Positions 17,188-27,339 are shown, counted from the stretch's first letter. The stretch: 64,000 bases of DNA from Thermoanaerobacterium sp. PSU-2 (GCF_002102475.1 NZ_MSQD01000001.1:248001-312000), one strand, 5' to 3'. Notes: generated from the sequence alone by a model not told the origin. Numbers and translations: made by a program.

Positions 17188-17216
17188 ATTATACCAAATC
17201 TTTTTAAAAATGTAAA
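17188..17216 (-). promoter_or_regulatory. Promoter of the DUF7916 gene
   Basis: TTTACA (17216-17211), a 17-base spacer and TATAAT (17193-17188), just upstream of the second RAT. Confidence 0.78.
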
Positions 17217-17220
17217 ACCA

Positions 17221-18867
17221 TCATAACTTTTTGACTACTTTCGTTATACTTTCCATATTGGCCTTTTGTTCTTCTGTAAACGCAACCTGATTATTTACAT
17301 AATCTAAATTCTTTGTGTTGTTTTCGTCTACTCTGTTTATAATATCCAAAAGTTGCTCAGAAGACGCCAAAAGCTCCTCTACTTGAGCTGATATGTTTTG
17401 TGATGCGCCCATGACGCTCTTTACAGCATTTAAAGTCTTATCAGAGCTTGCCGCAGTTTCAGAAGTCACGCTGGATATGTTCCCAATAACAATAGAAATC
17501 TCGTCAAATGCCTTCTTTACATCGTTAAATATATCCAATACTTTGTTGACTTCCATTGCTGCTTTAGTTGAATTGTCTATGTCATTTATTACGCTGTCAA
17601 TTGTCACACCTGTGTAGCTGGTTATGTTCTCTATTATTTCGCTTATCTTTACGACGCTGTCTGTAGACTGTTTAGCCAATTTTCTTATCTCATCTGCCAC
17701 AACCGCAAAGCCTTTTCCGTATTCTCCAGCTCTTGCGGCTTCTATAGCAGCATTTAAGGACAATAGATTCGTCTGATCGGCTATCTCTGATATGGCTGAC
17801 AATATCTCTTTTATTCCACCCATCTTCTTGTCCAACTCTTTCAGTTCGTTGGAATTGACTTTTGAATTTTTAAGGCTTTGATTCAAGGTATTTATAAGAT
17901 TTCTTACAACATCGCCTTGACTTTTTACATTTTCCTCTATTTCTCTTATCTTTGATATAGCGCTATTCATATCACTTAATAAAGTATCAGAAGATCTTGC
18001 CAATTCTTCATTAACTTCAGAAACATTTGATATAGACATAGCCACTTCATTGGCATTTTCTGCAATAGTGTTGATGCTTTCGGTAAGCTGCTCAATACCG
18101 TCTCTCGACATTTTGATGTTTCCAGTATTCTCCTCTGCCATCTTCTTAAGATGTATTGAAGAATCAAGAACCTTTTCAGAATGCTCCATCGACTTACTTA
18201 CTTCGCTGTTTATAAGCCTTGATAGCTTTCTCAATCTCCTTACGGTTATCAGTGAGTAAATGATTATCACAATTAGGATTACTGCGCTGATTGCGACAGA
18301 CATCTTAAATGTCCTGTCGTTTTGCGATATCATATCGTTAAACATTGGCAAAAATCCCTGCGAATATTTATTGCTAAAGTCTGTCATGCTGTTTTGTATC
18401 TGCGTTGCGTAATAGCTTACCTTCAATGTCTTATCGCTGTCTTGATCGAGTATGTACTTCTCATTTAAGCTGTCTATGGCCGAACTGATATTTTTTATGC
18501 TGTCATTGATGCTATCAACATCTGATTTTAGCTGATTGTATATATTAGTGCCTTTGAAATCGTCTAAAGCGTTTCCAAGATTGTTTACATTTTGGGATAT
18601 ATTGCTTAAATCTGTCCTTAAAGCACTTTTGGTGCTTTGCCCCATCGTGTAATTATTTACATCATTGAGAAGGACACTGCTGTACTGCGCCAACTGCACC
18701 TGTGAATTTGAAATGTAAAGCACCTGGTTAATGACAAACTTTTTTAAATTGTTGATGTTATTTTTTGTGTTTATCATTCCCAGATTTACCGTAAATGATA
18801 ATACCAAAAGCAAAATACCGATTACTACAAACGCTCTTATAAGTTCGCCCCTTAATGTTTTTGTCAT
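17221..18867 (-). CDS. Methyl-accepting chemotaxis protein
   Basis: 548 residues. Two membrane helices (about 10-30 and 190-212) bracket an extracytoplasmic helical sensor domain rich in Ser/Asn. A HAMP-like linker follows, then a long coiled-coil signalling domain with the conserved hairpin tip '[38 protein letters not shown]' (given in part; about residues 352-388), where CheA/CheW bind. Ligand is unknown. It is transcribed alone from a sigma-28-like promoter. The start has GGAGGGG upstream. Confidence 0.92.
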   Translation of the reverse strand: MTKTLRGELIRAFVVIGILLLVLSFTVNLGMINTKNNINNLKKFVINQVLYISNSQVQLAQYSSVLLNDVNNYTMGQSTKSALRTDLSNISQNVNNLGNALDDFKGTNIYNQLKSDVDSINDSIKNISSAIDSLNEKYILDQDSDKTLKVSYYATQIQNSMTDFSNKYSQGFLPMFNDMISQNDRTFKMSVAISAVILIVIIIYSLITVRRLRKLSRLINSEVSKSMEHSEKVLDSSIHLKKMAEENTGNIKMSRDGIEQLTESINTIAENANEVAMSISNVSEVNEELARSSDTLLSDMNSAISKIREIEENVKSQGDVVRNLINTLNQSLKNSKVNSNELKELDKKMGGIKEILSAISEIADQTNLLSLNAAIEAARAGEYGKGFAVVADEIRKLAKQSTDSVVKISEIIENITSYTGVTIDSVINDIDNSTKAAMEVNKVLDIFNDVKKAFDEISIVIGNISSVTSETAASSDKTLNAVKSVMGASQNISAQVEELLASSEQLLDIINRVDENNTKNLDYVNNQVAFTEEQKANMESITKVVKKL

Positions 18868-18902
18868 TTACACCCCTCCATAGATAAAACCTTTTGACTA
18901 CT

Positions 18903-18929
18903 ATATCGGCATTAATAGTAAAATGTTAA
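18903..18929 (-). promoter_or_regulatory. Sigma-28 (SigD/FliA)-type promoter of the chemoreceptor gene
   Basis: On the minus strand TTAA (18929-18926), 15 bases, then GCCGATAT (18910-18903). The -10 element is a full match to the SigD consensus and the -35 matches three of four bases. Placement 35-60 bases before the chemoreceptor start fits a motility-type gene. Confidence 0.75.
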
Positions 18930-18943
18930 ATGATTGCAAAAAA

Positions 18944-18964
18944 AAATTCCTCATTGAGGAATTT
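18944..18964 (-). terminator. Terminator of the nucleoside operon
   Basis: A 9-bp stem (18944-18952 with 18956-18964) followed on the minus strand by a long T run. It lies directly after the pdp stop. Confidence 0.8.
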
Positions 18965-20259
18965 TACATGTAAATCAGTTGAGGTCTCTCCACATATTGA
19001 CCAGATACTAATATATATTTTTTGATTTCATTCATCGCCCAATCCAGCTTATTTTTATCATTAGCATATACTGTAGCAATAGGTTGGCCTTTCTTTATGA
19101 AGTCACCTATTTTCCCGCCTAACATTATGCCAACCGATAGATCTATTGTGTCTTCTTTTGTAGATCTTCCAGCACCTAATCTCATGGCGATAAGACCTAA
19201 GTCTAATGCATACAAATCTTTTATATACAAATCTTCATCAGCAATCCACGATTCAACGTATTTAGCCTGTGGCAGCAATGAAAGATCATCTACTATCCTT
19301 TCATCTCCACCTTGAGCTTTTATAAACTCTCTAAACTTTTCCAAGGCCTTTCCACTTGTCAATGCTTCTTCCATCATCTTCTTTGCTTCATCGGTATCTT
19401 TTGCAACACCAGCAATTGTAAGCATATCAGCACCTAAAACCATGCACACATCGATAAGGTCCTTCGAACCATTTCCTTTTAAAACATCAATAGCTTCTAC
19501 TACTTCCAATGAATTGCCAATAGCAAGTCCCAATGGCTCATCCATATTTGTAACGTGTGCTATTGTCTTTCTTCCAACGGAATTGCCTATCTCAACCATG
19601 AGATTTGCAAGCTTTTTGGCGCTTTCTATGTCCTTCATAAAAGCACCGCGGCCCACCTTTACATCCAGCACAATTCCATCAGCACCAGACGCAATCTTCT
19701 TGCTCATTATAGAGCTTGCTATAAGTGGTATCGAATCGACTGTGGCGGTTACATCTCTTAAAGCGTAAAGCTTCTTATCGGCTGGTGTCAGATTGCTGGA
19801 TTGCCCTACGACAGCTATGCCGTATTTATTCACATTGTCTATAAATTCTTGTTCACTTAGTTCAACCCTCATGCCCGGTATTGATTCAAGCTTATCTATC
19901 GTACCACCGGTATGGCCCAATCCTCTTCCAGACATCTTTGCAACAGGAGCACCACACGCTGCCACAAGAGGCGCTAAAACTAGAGTAGTAGTATCTGCGA
20001 CACCGCCAGTAGAATGTTTATCAACCTTAATACCTTTTATTTCCGATAAATCAAGCACATCACCAGAATGGGCCATAGCCATCGTCATGTTTGCTGTCTC
20101 TTCGTTCGTCATGCCATTAAAGTATATAGCCATCAAAAGAGCACTCATCTGATAATCAGGTATATAGTCTTTTGTGTATGAAGATATGATGAAATCTATC
20201 TCGTCTTTTGTAAAGGTGCCTCCATCTCTTTTCTTCATTATAAGGTCGTACATTCTCAT
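18964..20259 (-). CDS. pdp: Pyrimidine-nucleoside phosphorylase
   Basis: 431 residues of the thymidine/pyrimidine phosphorylase family. Motifs: 'DKHSTGGVADTTTLVLAPLVAA' (phosphate site, here in part), 'KMSGRGLGHTGGTIDKLESIPG' and 'GRGAFMKDIESAKKLA'. It cleaves uridine, deoxyuridine or thymidine to base and (deoxy)ribose-1-phosphate. Last gene of the nucleoside operon; the sugar phosphate goes to DeoB encoded upstream. The ATG at 20259 follows AAGGAGG. Confidence 0.92.
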   Translation of the reverse strand: MRMYDLIMKKRDGGTFTKDEIDFIISSYTKDYIPDYQMSALLMAIYFNGMTNEETANMTMAMAHSGDVLDLSEIKGIKVDKHSTGGVADTTTLVLAPLVAACGAPVAKMSGRGLGHTGGTIDKLESIPGMRVELSEQEFIDNVNKYGIAVVGQSSNLTPADKKLYALRDVTATVDSIPLIASSIMSKKIASGADGIVLDVKVGRGAFMKDIESAKKLANLMVEIGNSVGRKTIAHVTNMDEPLGLAIGNSLEVVEAIDVLKGNGSKDLIDVCMVLGADMLTIAGVAKDTDEAKKMMEEALTSGKALEKFREFIKAQGGDERIVDDLSLLPQAKYVESWIADEDLYIKDLYALDLGLIAMRLGAGRSTKEDTIDLSVGIMLGGKIGDFIKKGQPIATVYANDKNKLDWAMNEIKKYILVSGQYVERPQLIYM

Positions 20260-20274
20260 AAAAGATCCTCCTTA

Positions 20275-21444
20275 TCAAAATGGCAATTCATTAAGAAATG
20301 ACGTTCCATGGCCAGTTCCCTCAACGTCAAATATTTCTGCAATGGTTGCGGCAATATCAGAAAATGTCTGTCTTACGCCTAAATCTGTACCATGTGTAAA
20401 TTTGCGGTTGTACACCAAAAGCGGCACATACTCCCTTGAATGGTCTGTGCTGGCCGTCGTAGGATCATTTCCATGATCTGCTGTAATAATGAGCAAATCA
20501 TCATCGTTAAGCTTTGACATTATTTCAGGAAGGTGGTCATCAAAATATCTAAGTGCATCTGCATATCCTTGAGGGTTGTTTCTATGTCCGTAAAGCATAT
20601 CGAAATCCACTAAATTTGTGAATATAAGGCCATTTTTTACTTTATCCAATGCTTTTAAAGTCGCAATTATGCCATCCTTATTATTAGTAGAATGGTCTTT
20701 TCCCGTTATGCCACATCCTGCAAATATGTCTTCAATCTTGCCTATCGCAAAAACCTCATGCCCTGCGTCTTTTAACTTATCCAATATAGTCGGGCTAAAT
20801 GGTTTTAAAGAAAAGTCCCTTCTGTTTTCCGTTCTCACAAAATTCCCCGCTTCCCCAATAAAAGGCCTTGCAATGACTCTGCCTACCGCATAATCGCCTG
20901 TCAGTATTTCTCTGGCTATCTCACACATCTCATAAAGCTCATTTAAAGGTATAACGCCTTCATGGGCAGCGATTTGAAAAACGCTGTCAGCCGATGTGTA
21001 AACTATCGGATAACCTGTCTTTACATGTTCTTCTCCCAATTCTTCTATTATCTCTGTCCCCGATGCAGGCTTATTTCCTATGACTTTTCTTCCTATTCTT
21101 TCTTCAAACTTATTTATCACTTCATCAGGAAATCCATTTGGAAATGTAGGAAAAGCCTTATCTATCCAAAGACCTGCTATCTCCCAATGTCCCGTCGTCG
21201 TGTCTTTGCCTGCAGAATGTTCTTGCATCTTCCCATAAGCACCTATAGCCGACTTATCAGCCTCTACACTTTTTAGCGGCAGTATGTTGCCAAGTCCCAA
21301 TTTCCCTAAATTAGGAAGCTTTACTCCTGTCACATCGCATATGTGTCCAAGAGTATTTGAACCTACGTCACCATATTTATTCGCATCTGGCGCTTCACCA
21401 GCTCCAACGCTATCTAATACAATAAGTAAAACTCTGTTTACCAT
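20275..21444 (-). CDS. deoB: Phosphopentomutase
   Basis: 389 residues, alkaline phosphatase superfamily. Metal-site and phospho-acceptor blocks: '[15 protein letters not shown]' (N-terminal Asp), '[15 protein letters not shown]' (acceptor Thr region), and '[26 protein letters not shown]' near the C-terminus (in part). It converts (deoxy)ribose-1-phosphate to the 5-phosphate. It sits between cdd and pdp, with short gaps, in the nucleoside catabolic operon. The start has AGAGGTG upstream. Confidence 0.95.
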   Translation of the reverse strand: MVNRVLLIVLDSVGAGEAPDANKYGDVGSNTLGHICDVTGVKLPNLGKLGLGNILPLKSVEADKSAIGAYGKMQEHSAGKDTTTGHWEIAGLWIDKAFPTFPNGFPDEVINKFEERIGRKVIGNKPASGTEIIEELGEEHVKTGYPIVYTSADSVFQIAAHEGVIPLNELYEMCEIAREILTGDYAVGRVIARPFIGEAGNFVRTENRRDFSLKPFSPTILDKLKDAGHEVFAIGKIEDIFAGCGITGKDHSTNNKDGIIATLKALDKVKNGLIFTNLVDFDMLYGHRNNPQGYADALRYFDDHLPEIMSKLNDDDLLIITADHGNDPTTASTDHSREYVPLLVYNRKFTHGTDLGVRQTFSDIAATIAEIFDVEGTGHGTSFLNELPF

Positions 21445-21502
21445 TTAATCACCTCTATCAATAATGCCCTCAACAAATAATATTAAATAAATATCACGAA
21501 TA

Positions 21503-21898
21503 TTATTTTTCATCTTTCAGAGAAAATGCATACGGAAGAAGATCTTTCGCTTTTTTTATTACAAAATCTCCTTTCATGTTTCCCAAGATGACAGTCATGT
21601 CTTCTCCACCTAACTCGTACATGACTTGTCTGCATGCGCCGCAAGGTGACACAGGTCCATCTGTATCGGCTACAACTGCAATCGCCTCTATATCTCTATC
21701 ACCATTTGCATAAGCGCTAAAAAGTGCAGTCCTTTCAGCACAATTAGTAAGTCCATATGAAGAATTTTCGATATTGCATCCTTTATATATCTTCCCATTA
21801 CTTGTTATGACGCAGGCACCGACTTTAAATTTAGAATATGGTGCATAGGCACTTTCCCTCGCCTCTTTTGCAACCTCCAACAGCTTTTCGTAATCCAT
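21503..21898 (-). CDS. cdd: Cytidine deaminase
   Basis: 131 residues, homotetrameric CDA type. Zinc site complete: 'NCAERTALFSA' (Cys and catalytic Glu) and 'PCGACRQVMYEL'. It deaminates (deoxy)cytidine to (deoxy)uridine, feeding Pdp. The ATG at 21898 is chosen: GGGAGGT lies six bases upstream, and the earlier ATGs at 21904 and 21913 are inside or too close to that site. Confidence 0.95.
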   Translation of the reverse strand: MDYEKLLEVAKEARESAYAPYSKFKVGACVITSNGKIYKGCNIENSSYGLTNCAERTALFSAYANGDRDIEAIAVVADTDGPVSPCGACRQVMYELGGEDMTVILGNMKGDFVIKKAKDLLPYAFSLKDEK

Positions 21899-21912
21899 AA
21901 TCATACCTCCCA

Positions 21913-22647
21913 TCAGTCCCGCTTCCTGATGACGTAAAAGTCGAACTTATCAGCATTAAAATAATTTGATGAGAAAAGAATCGGCCTATTGTTTTCATCG
22001 TAATGTATTTGCTCTAAAAGCAAAACCGAACCATTTTTCCCTATATTAAGCTTTTTCTCCAATATAACATCATTCTTCACGACTTTAATGCTTGATACAG
22101 CATACGTTATCTTTATGTTGTACTCTTTTTCCAAGAAAGTAAACATAGATTCTTGGAAACCGCTAAAATTATCTCCTACAATTTTGTAGGGCAATCTATC
22201 AACACAGTAGACAACAGGTATGTCATCAGCAGTCCTTACCCTCTCAACTTTGTAAATTTCTTCACCAGGATTTAGCTTTAATTTTTCTGCCTCACTTTCT
22301 AAAGCAGGCAATCTGTAGAAAGTAAAATCCTTTGTGCCAGGCTTCATCCCTTGCCTTTTAATAAGGGACGTGACGCTGAAAAGCTCCTCAAGCCCACTTC
22401 TTATTATCGGCTTTTTCCGGACAAATGTCCCGACGCCTTGCTGCTTCGTTATAAGGCCTTCATCTTCCATTATTCTCATAGCTTCCCTGAGTGTAGCCCT
22501 GCTTATGCCAAATTCTTTCGATAGAGAAGCTTCAGAAGGAAGTTTCATTCCTTCCTTCCATACACCAGTCTTAATAAGCTCCTCCATCTTATTCAATGCT
22601 AATTCATAAAGTGGCTTTTTGTCAGGAATTAACATATTAATCCTCAT
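21913..22647 (-). CDS. GntR/HutC-family transcriptional regulator
   Basis: 244 residues. N-terminal winged helix-turn-helix of GntR type (about 10-75; 'LPSEASLSKEFGISRATLREAMRIMEDEGLI' in part, then 'QGVGTFVRKK') and a C-terminal UTRA effector domain (about 95-240). The gene overlaps the upstream permease by 4 bases and precedes cdd. It most likely senses a nucleoside or sugar phosphate and controls this operon; an imperfect palindrome over the operon promoter at 27318-27339 is a candidate site. An internal ATG at 22635 has GAGGA upstream and may be the true start. Confidence 0.88.
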   Translation of the reverse strand: MRINMLIPDKKPLYELALNKMEELIKTGVWKEGMKLPSEASLSKEFGISRATLREAMRIMEDEGLITKQQGVGTFVRKKPIIRSGLEELFSVTSLIKRQGMKPGTKDFTFYRLPALESEAEKLKLNPGEEIYKVERVRTADDIPVVYCVDRLPYKIVGDNFSGFQESMFTFLEKEYNIKITYAVSSIKVVKNDVILEKKLNIGKNGSVLLLEQIHYDENNRPILFSSNYFNADKFDFYVIRKRD

Positions 22648-23567
22648 TTCTTAGGAGTATACGGAACACCATCTGCCGCAGGTGATACACTCTTGCCGCC
22701 AACACCTACCAAAGCCAAAACTGTGAGAATATATGGAAGCATCATTATTATATTCTTGGACAAGGCACTGTTTTGAAGCTGCATGCTTAAAGCAGTAGCA
22801 AAGCCGAAAAGCAAAGCCGCACCAAAAGAGCCGAAAGGCGTCCATTTACCGAATATCATAGCTGCCAAAGCGATATAACCTCTTCCGCTGGACATATCTG
22901 TGCTAAAGCTGTTTAAAAGACCTATTGACAGATATGCACCGCCTATTGCTGAAAAAAGACCACTTAAAGTAACTCCTAAATACCTTAACTTTATTACATT
23001 GATTCCCGCAGTCTCAGCCGCTTCAGGATTTTCTCCAACGGCTCTTATCCTTAAGCCCAGATTAGTGTGAAATAAGAAGTAATCTGAAGCAAATATCAAT
23101 ATTATCATCAAATACACTATGACGCTGTTACCGCTTAATATCTGCCCTATAAATGGTATATTTTTAATAATAGGTATATCTATATTTGGAAGCATGGGTG
23201 TATCTGTAGGCGTACCACTGAACCCGAAAATTGTATTCAAAAGGTATGCTGTAAAACCCGATGCAAATATATTTATTGCCATACCGAGAATAACCTGATC
23301 AGCAGTAAGTGTTACTGCAGCCCAGGCAAATATCACAGCAACTATCATGCCAACTATAATCGCACCTAATAGGCCAAGCCATGCACTGCCTGTAAGATGC
23401 GCAAATAGTACCGCAAAAAAAGCCGCAATAAGCATTATACCTTCCATAGCGATATTTACGACGCCAGATCTCTCAGAAAAAGTTCCTCCAAGGGCTGGCA
23501 GCGCTAATGGTGTTGCCATAGCAAGGGTTGCCGACCACAACTGAGGATTTAATAAAATTTCTTTCAT
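22644..23567 (-). CDS. nupQ: Nucleoside ABC transporter permease 2
   Basis: 307 residues with about eight membrane helices, of the BPD_transp_2 family used with BMP lipoproteins. 'VGENPEAAETAGINVIKLRYLGVTLSGLFSAIGGAYLS' (in part; near residue 178) is the cytoplasmic coupling region and helix pair typical of these permeases. It overlaps the preceding permease gene by 4 bases and the GntR gene by 4 bases. The symbol follows Bacillus nupNOPQ by order and family. Confidence 0.87.
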   Translation of the reverse strand: MKEILLNPQLWSATLAMATPLALPALGGTFSERSGVVNIAMEGIMLIAAFFAVLFAHLTGSAWLGLLGAIIVGMIVAVIFAWAAVTLTADQVILGMAINIFASGFTAYLLNTIFGFSGTPTDTPMLPNIDIPIIKNIPFIGQILSGNSVIVYLMIILIFASDYFLFHTNLGLRIRAVGENPEAAETAGINVIKLRYLGVTLSGLFSAIGGAYLSIGLLNSFSTDMSSGRGYIALAAMIFGKWTPFGSFGAALLFGFATALSMQLQNSALSKNIIMMLPYILTVLALVGVGGKSVSPAADGVPYTPKK

Positions 23568-24619
23568 GATGCTAACTCCTCCTTTTTCTGCTTCTTAAAC
23601 ATGGTTTTAAACAATTCAATGATCTTGTCTGCGGCAACGAAGAATATGATGAGACCTGTTATGACATCTGTCAACTGGCCAGGCACCTGTGCATTAAGCT
23701 GCATGTATTGGGACCCTGTTCCAAGCGCAGCAAACAGAAGGGCTGAAAATACGACGCCAATAGGATTGTTTTTTGCCAACAGTGCCACAACTATTGCAGT
23801 ATATCCATATCCTGATGTAAAGCTGTCGTAAAGCCTATGTTGAACGCCTAAAATTTGAACTGCTCCTGCAAGACCTGCAAATATACCGCTTAAACTTAAT
23901 GACAAAACGATGTTAAATGGCACATTCATTCCAGCGTATTTTGATGCTCTCTGATTAAACCCAACGGCTCTCATCTCATATCCCCAGACAGTCTTATACA
24001 TAAGCCAGTAAACAAAAAGGGCTGCAACCAAAGCTATAACTATGCCATAAGACAATTGCGTGTTTGGAACGATGGTAGGTATCACAGCAGAATTTCTGAT
24101 AAGCGGTGATTGAGGCACAGAACCTTTTTCCATCATTGGACCAAACTCCAATAGGTAATGGCTAAAATAAATTGCCACATAACTCATCATCATAGTCGTA
24201 ATGACCTCATGTGCGCCAGTATATGCTTTAGCAAATCCAGGAACTATTCCTCCCCACAATCCTCCGGCAATCATCGCAGCAATAAGTGCAAAAGGTATGT
24301 GGATATACCATGGAAGACCTTTAAAGGAATAGCCTATCCATGTACCTACAATAGCGCCAATCCAATACTGTCCTTCAGCACCTATATTGAAAAGCCCTGC
24401 ATTAAATGCTATCGCAACGCCAAGACCTGTTATTATAAGTGGAACAGCATTTGCCAGTGTATTTGCTATATTAGGTAATGTTCCAAACGCACCTATGAAA
24501 AGCGATGTATAGGCAGCTACTGGATTAAAGCCTGTAGCCAACATTATTATAGAACCAATAATGATTGCAATTACAACAGCTAATATTGGCATATAAATGC
24601 TTTTTAATACTTTACTCAT
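23564..24619 (-). CDS. nupP: Nucleoside ABC transporter permease 1
   Basis: 351 residues, about nine helices, partner of the downstream permease. 'FNAGLFNIGAEGQYWIGAI' and 'AVGFNQRASKYAGMNVPFNI' are conserved in this permease class. The start at 24619 has GAGGTG upstream; ATGs a few codons earlier overlap the ATPase gene end. The lysine-rich C-terminus is cytoplasmic. It overlaps nupQ by 4 bases. Confidence 0.87.
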   Translation of the reverse strand: MSKVLKSIYMPILAVVIAIIIGSIIMLATGFNPVAAYTSLFIGAFGTLPNIANTLANAVPLIITGLGVAIAFNAGLFNIGAEGQYWIGAIVGTWIGYSFKGLPWYIHIPFALIAAMIAGGLWGGIVPGFAKAYTGAHEVITTMMMSYVAIYFSHYLLEFGPMMEKGSVPQSPLIRNSAVIPTIVPNTQLSYGIVIALVAALFVYWLMYKTVWGYEMRAVGFNQRASKYAGMNVPFNIVLSLSLSGIFAGLAGAVQILGVQHRLYDSFTSGYGYTAIVVALLAKNNPIGVVFSALLFAALGTGSQYMQLNAQVPGQLTDVITGLIIFFVAADKIIELFKTMFKKQKKEELAS

Positions 24620-24621
24620 GA

Positions 24622-26148
24622 TCACACCTCAACTTCCTTTGCGTCAATTTGAGAACCTGCCATAAGCAGTCCAATTTTTTCCCTTGTAGCAGATTTGCCA
24701 TCTAATACATCCATTATTACACCGTTATGAATTACTCCGATTCTGTCAGACAACGACATTATCTCCTCTAATTCTAATGAAACAAGCAGTATCGCTGAAC
24801 CTCCATCTCTAAGCTCTAAAAGCTTTTTGTGGATGTACTCAATAGCACCGACATCCATTCCCCTCGTAGGTTGAACAGCTATCAAAAGCTTTGGATTAGA
24901 ACCAACTTCTCTTGCAAGGATTATCTTTTGCTGGTTGCCACCTGAAAGGTTGCCTGCTAAAAGAGTATAATCAGTAGGCCTTATGTCGTATTCCTCAACC
25001 TTCTTAGATGCATTTTCAAATACTTTCTTATACTGTATTACGCCATTCTTCGAATAATGGCTGTCTTTGTATTCCTTCAAAATCAGATTGTCTGCGACGC
25101 TAAACTTCATGATAAGCCCTTCCTGCTGTCTGTCCTGAGGAATGTAAGATATGCCCAGCTTGTACCTTTCCCTCGTAGGAAGTTTTTCAATATCGCTATT
25201 TTGGTACTTAATGATACCTGATTTAATCTGCCTAAGTCCCATCAAAGCCTCAATAAGCTCTGTCTGGCCATTTCCATCAATGCCTGCCAATCCAAAGATT
25301 TCTCCGCTTCTTATTTCAAAGCTTACGTTTTTCACCTTTTCAATGTTTTGTTCATCTGCAACAGTCAAATCTTTAACTGAAAGAACCACATCACCAGGTT
25401 TGTATTCTGATTTCTCTACTCTTAAAACGACTTCCCTTCCCACCATCAAATTAGCCAATTCTTGCTCGTTTGTATCTTTTGTATTGAGAGTACCTACCGT
25501 CTTACCCCTTCTCATTACTGTAACTTTGTCAGAAATCTCTTTAACCTCATCCAGCTTGTGGCTGATGAATATGATAGAAATGCCCTGCTCTTTTAATCTC
25601 CTCATTATCTCAAACAATTCTTCCGTCTCCTGTGGAGTAAGCATAGCAGTAGGTTCGTCCAAAATGAGAAGCTTAGCATGTCTGTAAAACGCCTTTAATA
25701 TCTCTACCCTCTGTTGAAGTCCAACAGATAGATCTTTCACCTTTGCATCTGGATCGATTTCAAGATGATAGTTTTTTGATATCTCTCGAATCAATTCATT
25801 GGCTTTTTTCTTGTTGTAAGAAATGCCACCAGGTTCAGCACCGAGAACTATATTTTCTGCAACCGTCAAAACCGGTATCAACATGAAATGCTGGTGAACC
25901 ATCCCAATGCCTTTTTCTATGGCTTCATGAGGGCCGCTTAGATTTAAAGTTTCGCCGCTTAGCTTTAATTCTCCAGAGTCAGGCTTATATAATCCGTAAA
26001 TAATATTCATCAAAGTAGATTTGCCTGCACCATTTTCACCTAAGATGGCATGTATTTCTCCTTCTTCTACAGTCAGATTGACACCATCATTTGCCCTAAC
26101 CTTAGGAAATATTTTTGTAATATTTTTAACCTCTAATAATACACTCAT
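24622..26148 (-). CDS. nupO: Nucleoside ABC transporter ATP-binding protein (two-domain)
   Basis: 508 residues, a fused pair of ATPase domains as in sugar/nucleoside importers. First domain: Walker A 'GENGAGKST' near residue 38, signature 'LSVGLQQRVEILKA', Walker B 'LLILDEPTAML'. Second domain: degenerate Walker A 'GIDGNGQTE' and signature 'LSGGNQQKIILAREV'. The ATG at 26148 follows AGGAGG by seven bases. It sits downstream of the BMP gene after a T-tailed hairpin, so it is likely made in lower amounts than the binding protein. Confidence 0.92.
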   Translation of the reverse strand: MSVLLEVKNITKIFPKVRANDGVNLTVEEGEIHAILGENGAGKSTLMNIIYGLYKPDSGELKLSGETLNLSGPHEAIEKGIGMVHQHFMLIPVLTVAENIVLGAEPGGISYNKKKANELIREISKNYHLEIDPDAKVKDLSVGLQQRVEILKAFYRHAKLLILDEPTAMLTPQETEELFEIMRRLKEQGISIIFISHKLDEVKEISDKVTVMRRGKTVGTLNTKDTNEQELANLMVGREVVLRVEKSEYKPGDVVLSVKDLTVADEQNIEKVKNVSFEIRSGEIFGLAGIDGNGQTELIEALMGLRQIKSGIIKYQNSDIEKLPTRERYKLGISYIPQDRQQEGLIMKFSVADNLILKEYKDSHYSKNGVIQYKKVFENASKKVEEYDIRPTDYTLLAGNLSGGNQQKIILAREVGSNPKLLIAVQPTRGMDVGAIEYIHKKLLELRDGGSAILLVSLELEEIMSLSDRIGVIHNGVIMDVLDGKSATREKIGLLMAGSQIDAKEVEV

Positions 26149-26161
26149 TAACATACCTCCT

Positions 26162-26188
26162 AAAAAGGGGCTGAACTCCGTCAGCCCC
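26162..26188 (-). terminator. Intercistronic terminator-like hairpin after the BMP gene
   Basis: A perfect 8-bp GC-rich stem (26167-26174 with 26181-26188) followed on the minus strand by five T residues. It lies inside the operon, between the binding-protein gene and the ATPase gene, and probably gives partial termination. Confidence 0.75.
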
Positions 26189-26199
26189 TAAGTTAGCCA

Positions 26200-27258
26200 T
26201 TATTTCTGTACTTGATCTGAAACTTTTATCGTACCGTCTTTTATCTTATTAGCATATTCATTAACTTTATCAATTATAGATTGTGGAACATCTTTTATCG
26301 GCTTAGCGTAGCCAACGCCATCATTTGCCAAGTCGAAGTACACGAGACCACTCTTGAAGTTGTTATTAAGAGCATTCTTTATAGTCTCAAATGTTGCAAC
26401 ATCAACTTTTTTAAGTGCTGATGTCATAACTGTATCAGGAGCCATGTAATTTTGGTCTGCGTCAACGCCTATTGCGTATACATTTTTTTCTTTAGCAGCA
26501 TTTATAACGCCATCGCCAGTTTGTCCTGCAACATGGAATACTATATCTGCTCCTTGGCTTATTTGTGTCAAAGCCATTTGCTTTCCTGATGCTGGATCAT
26601 TGAAGTTTCCTGTGTAGCTTACAAGTACCTTTGTATCAGGATTTACAGCTTTTACGCCTTGTTGGAAACCTGCAATGTAGCTGTCAACAGGTGGAATCTG
26701 CATTCCTCCTACAACGCCAACAACGTTTTGATCATTAAGCTTTGAATTCTTTTCTTTTTCCATAAGACCTGCCATCACACCTACTAAGTATCCGCACTGC
26801 TCTGTCTTAAATGTAGCAGATGCAACATTTGGCCTGTCAGTAATGTCTGAATCGATGATCAAGAACTTCGTATCAGGAAATTCTTTTGATACTTGTTCAA
26901 CTGCATCTTTCATAAGGAAGCCTACAGCTATTACTAAGTTGTACTTTTGCTGAGCGAACTGTGTAAGGTTTGTAATGTAATCTGTCTGTTGCTTTGATTG
27001 AATAAAGTTAGCTGTAACACCAAGCTCACTTTTAGCTTTTTCAAGACCTTGATATGCCAACTGGTTGAAGCTATGGTCATTTATACCGCCAACGTCTGTT
27101 ACAAGACCTACTTTAAAGTCTTTGTTCTTCGCATTTTGAGTCGTATTGTTTGACTGTGATGACTGTTGTTGTTTTGTAGCTGAAGAACATCCCGATAAAA
27201 GTGATAACGTCAAAACAAATGCCAGCATTAATGAAAGAACTGCACGTAATTTTTTCAT
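26200..27258 (-). CDS. nupN: BMP-family nucleoside-binding lipoprotein
   Basis: 352 residues with a lipoprotein signal peptide ending in a lipobox 'LLSGC' (Cys near residue 25), then a Ser/Gln/Asn linker and a periplasmic-binding fold. Family blocks: 'VGLVTDVGGINDHSFNQLAYQGL', 'IGVDADQNY' and 'GQTGDGVINAA' (the first in part). BMP proteins of Gram-positives bind purine and pyrimidine nucleosides. It is the first gene of an eight-gene uptake and breakdown operon and lies just behind the promoter. Confidence 0.9.
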   Translation of the reverse strand: MKKLRAVLSLMLAFVLTLSLLSGCSSATKQQQSSQSNNTTQNAKNKDFKVGLVTDVGGINDHSFNQLAYQGLEKAKSELGVTANFIQSKQQTDYITNLTQFAQQKYNLVIAVGFLMKDAVEQVSKEFPDTKFLIIDSDITDRPNVASATFKTEQCGYLVGVMAGLMEKEKNSKLNDQNVVGVVGGMQIPPVDSYIAGFQQGVKAVNPDTKVLVSYTGNFNDPASGKQMALTQISQGADIVFHVAGQTGDGVINAAKEKNVYAIGVDADQNYMAPDTVMTSALKKVDVATFETIKNALNNNFKSGLVYFDLANDGVGYAKPIKDVPQSIIDKVNEYANKIKDGTIKVSDQVQK

Positions 27259-27317
27259 TACTTCATCCTCCTATTTTTGATATCGTTTTTCTAATATTTA
27301 GCTTTCCAATTTCCGTC

Positions 27318-27339
27318 TGTTGTCTGACATCTAACAACA
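27318..27339. promoter_or_regulatory. Candidate GntR operator at the nucleoside operon start
   Basis: An imperfect palindrome with outer arms TGTTGT and ACAACA and an inner TGTCTGACA lies directly downstream of the -10 box, over the expected transcription start. Position and GT..AC character fit HutC/GntR operators. Confidence 0.5.
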
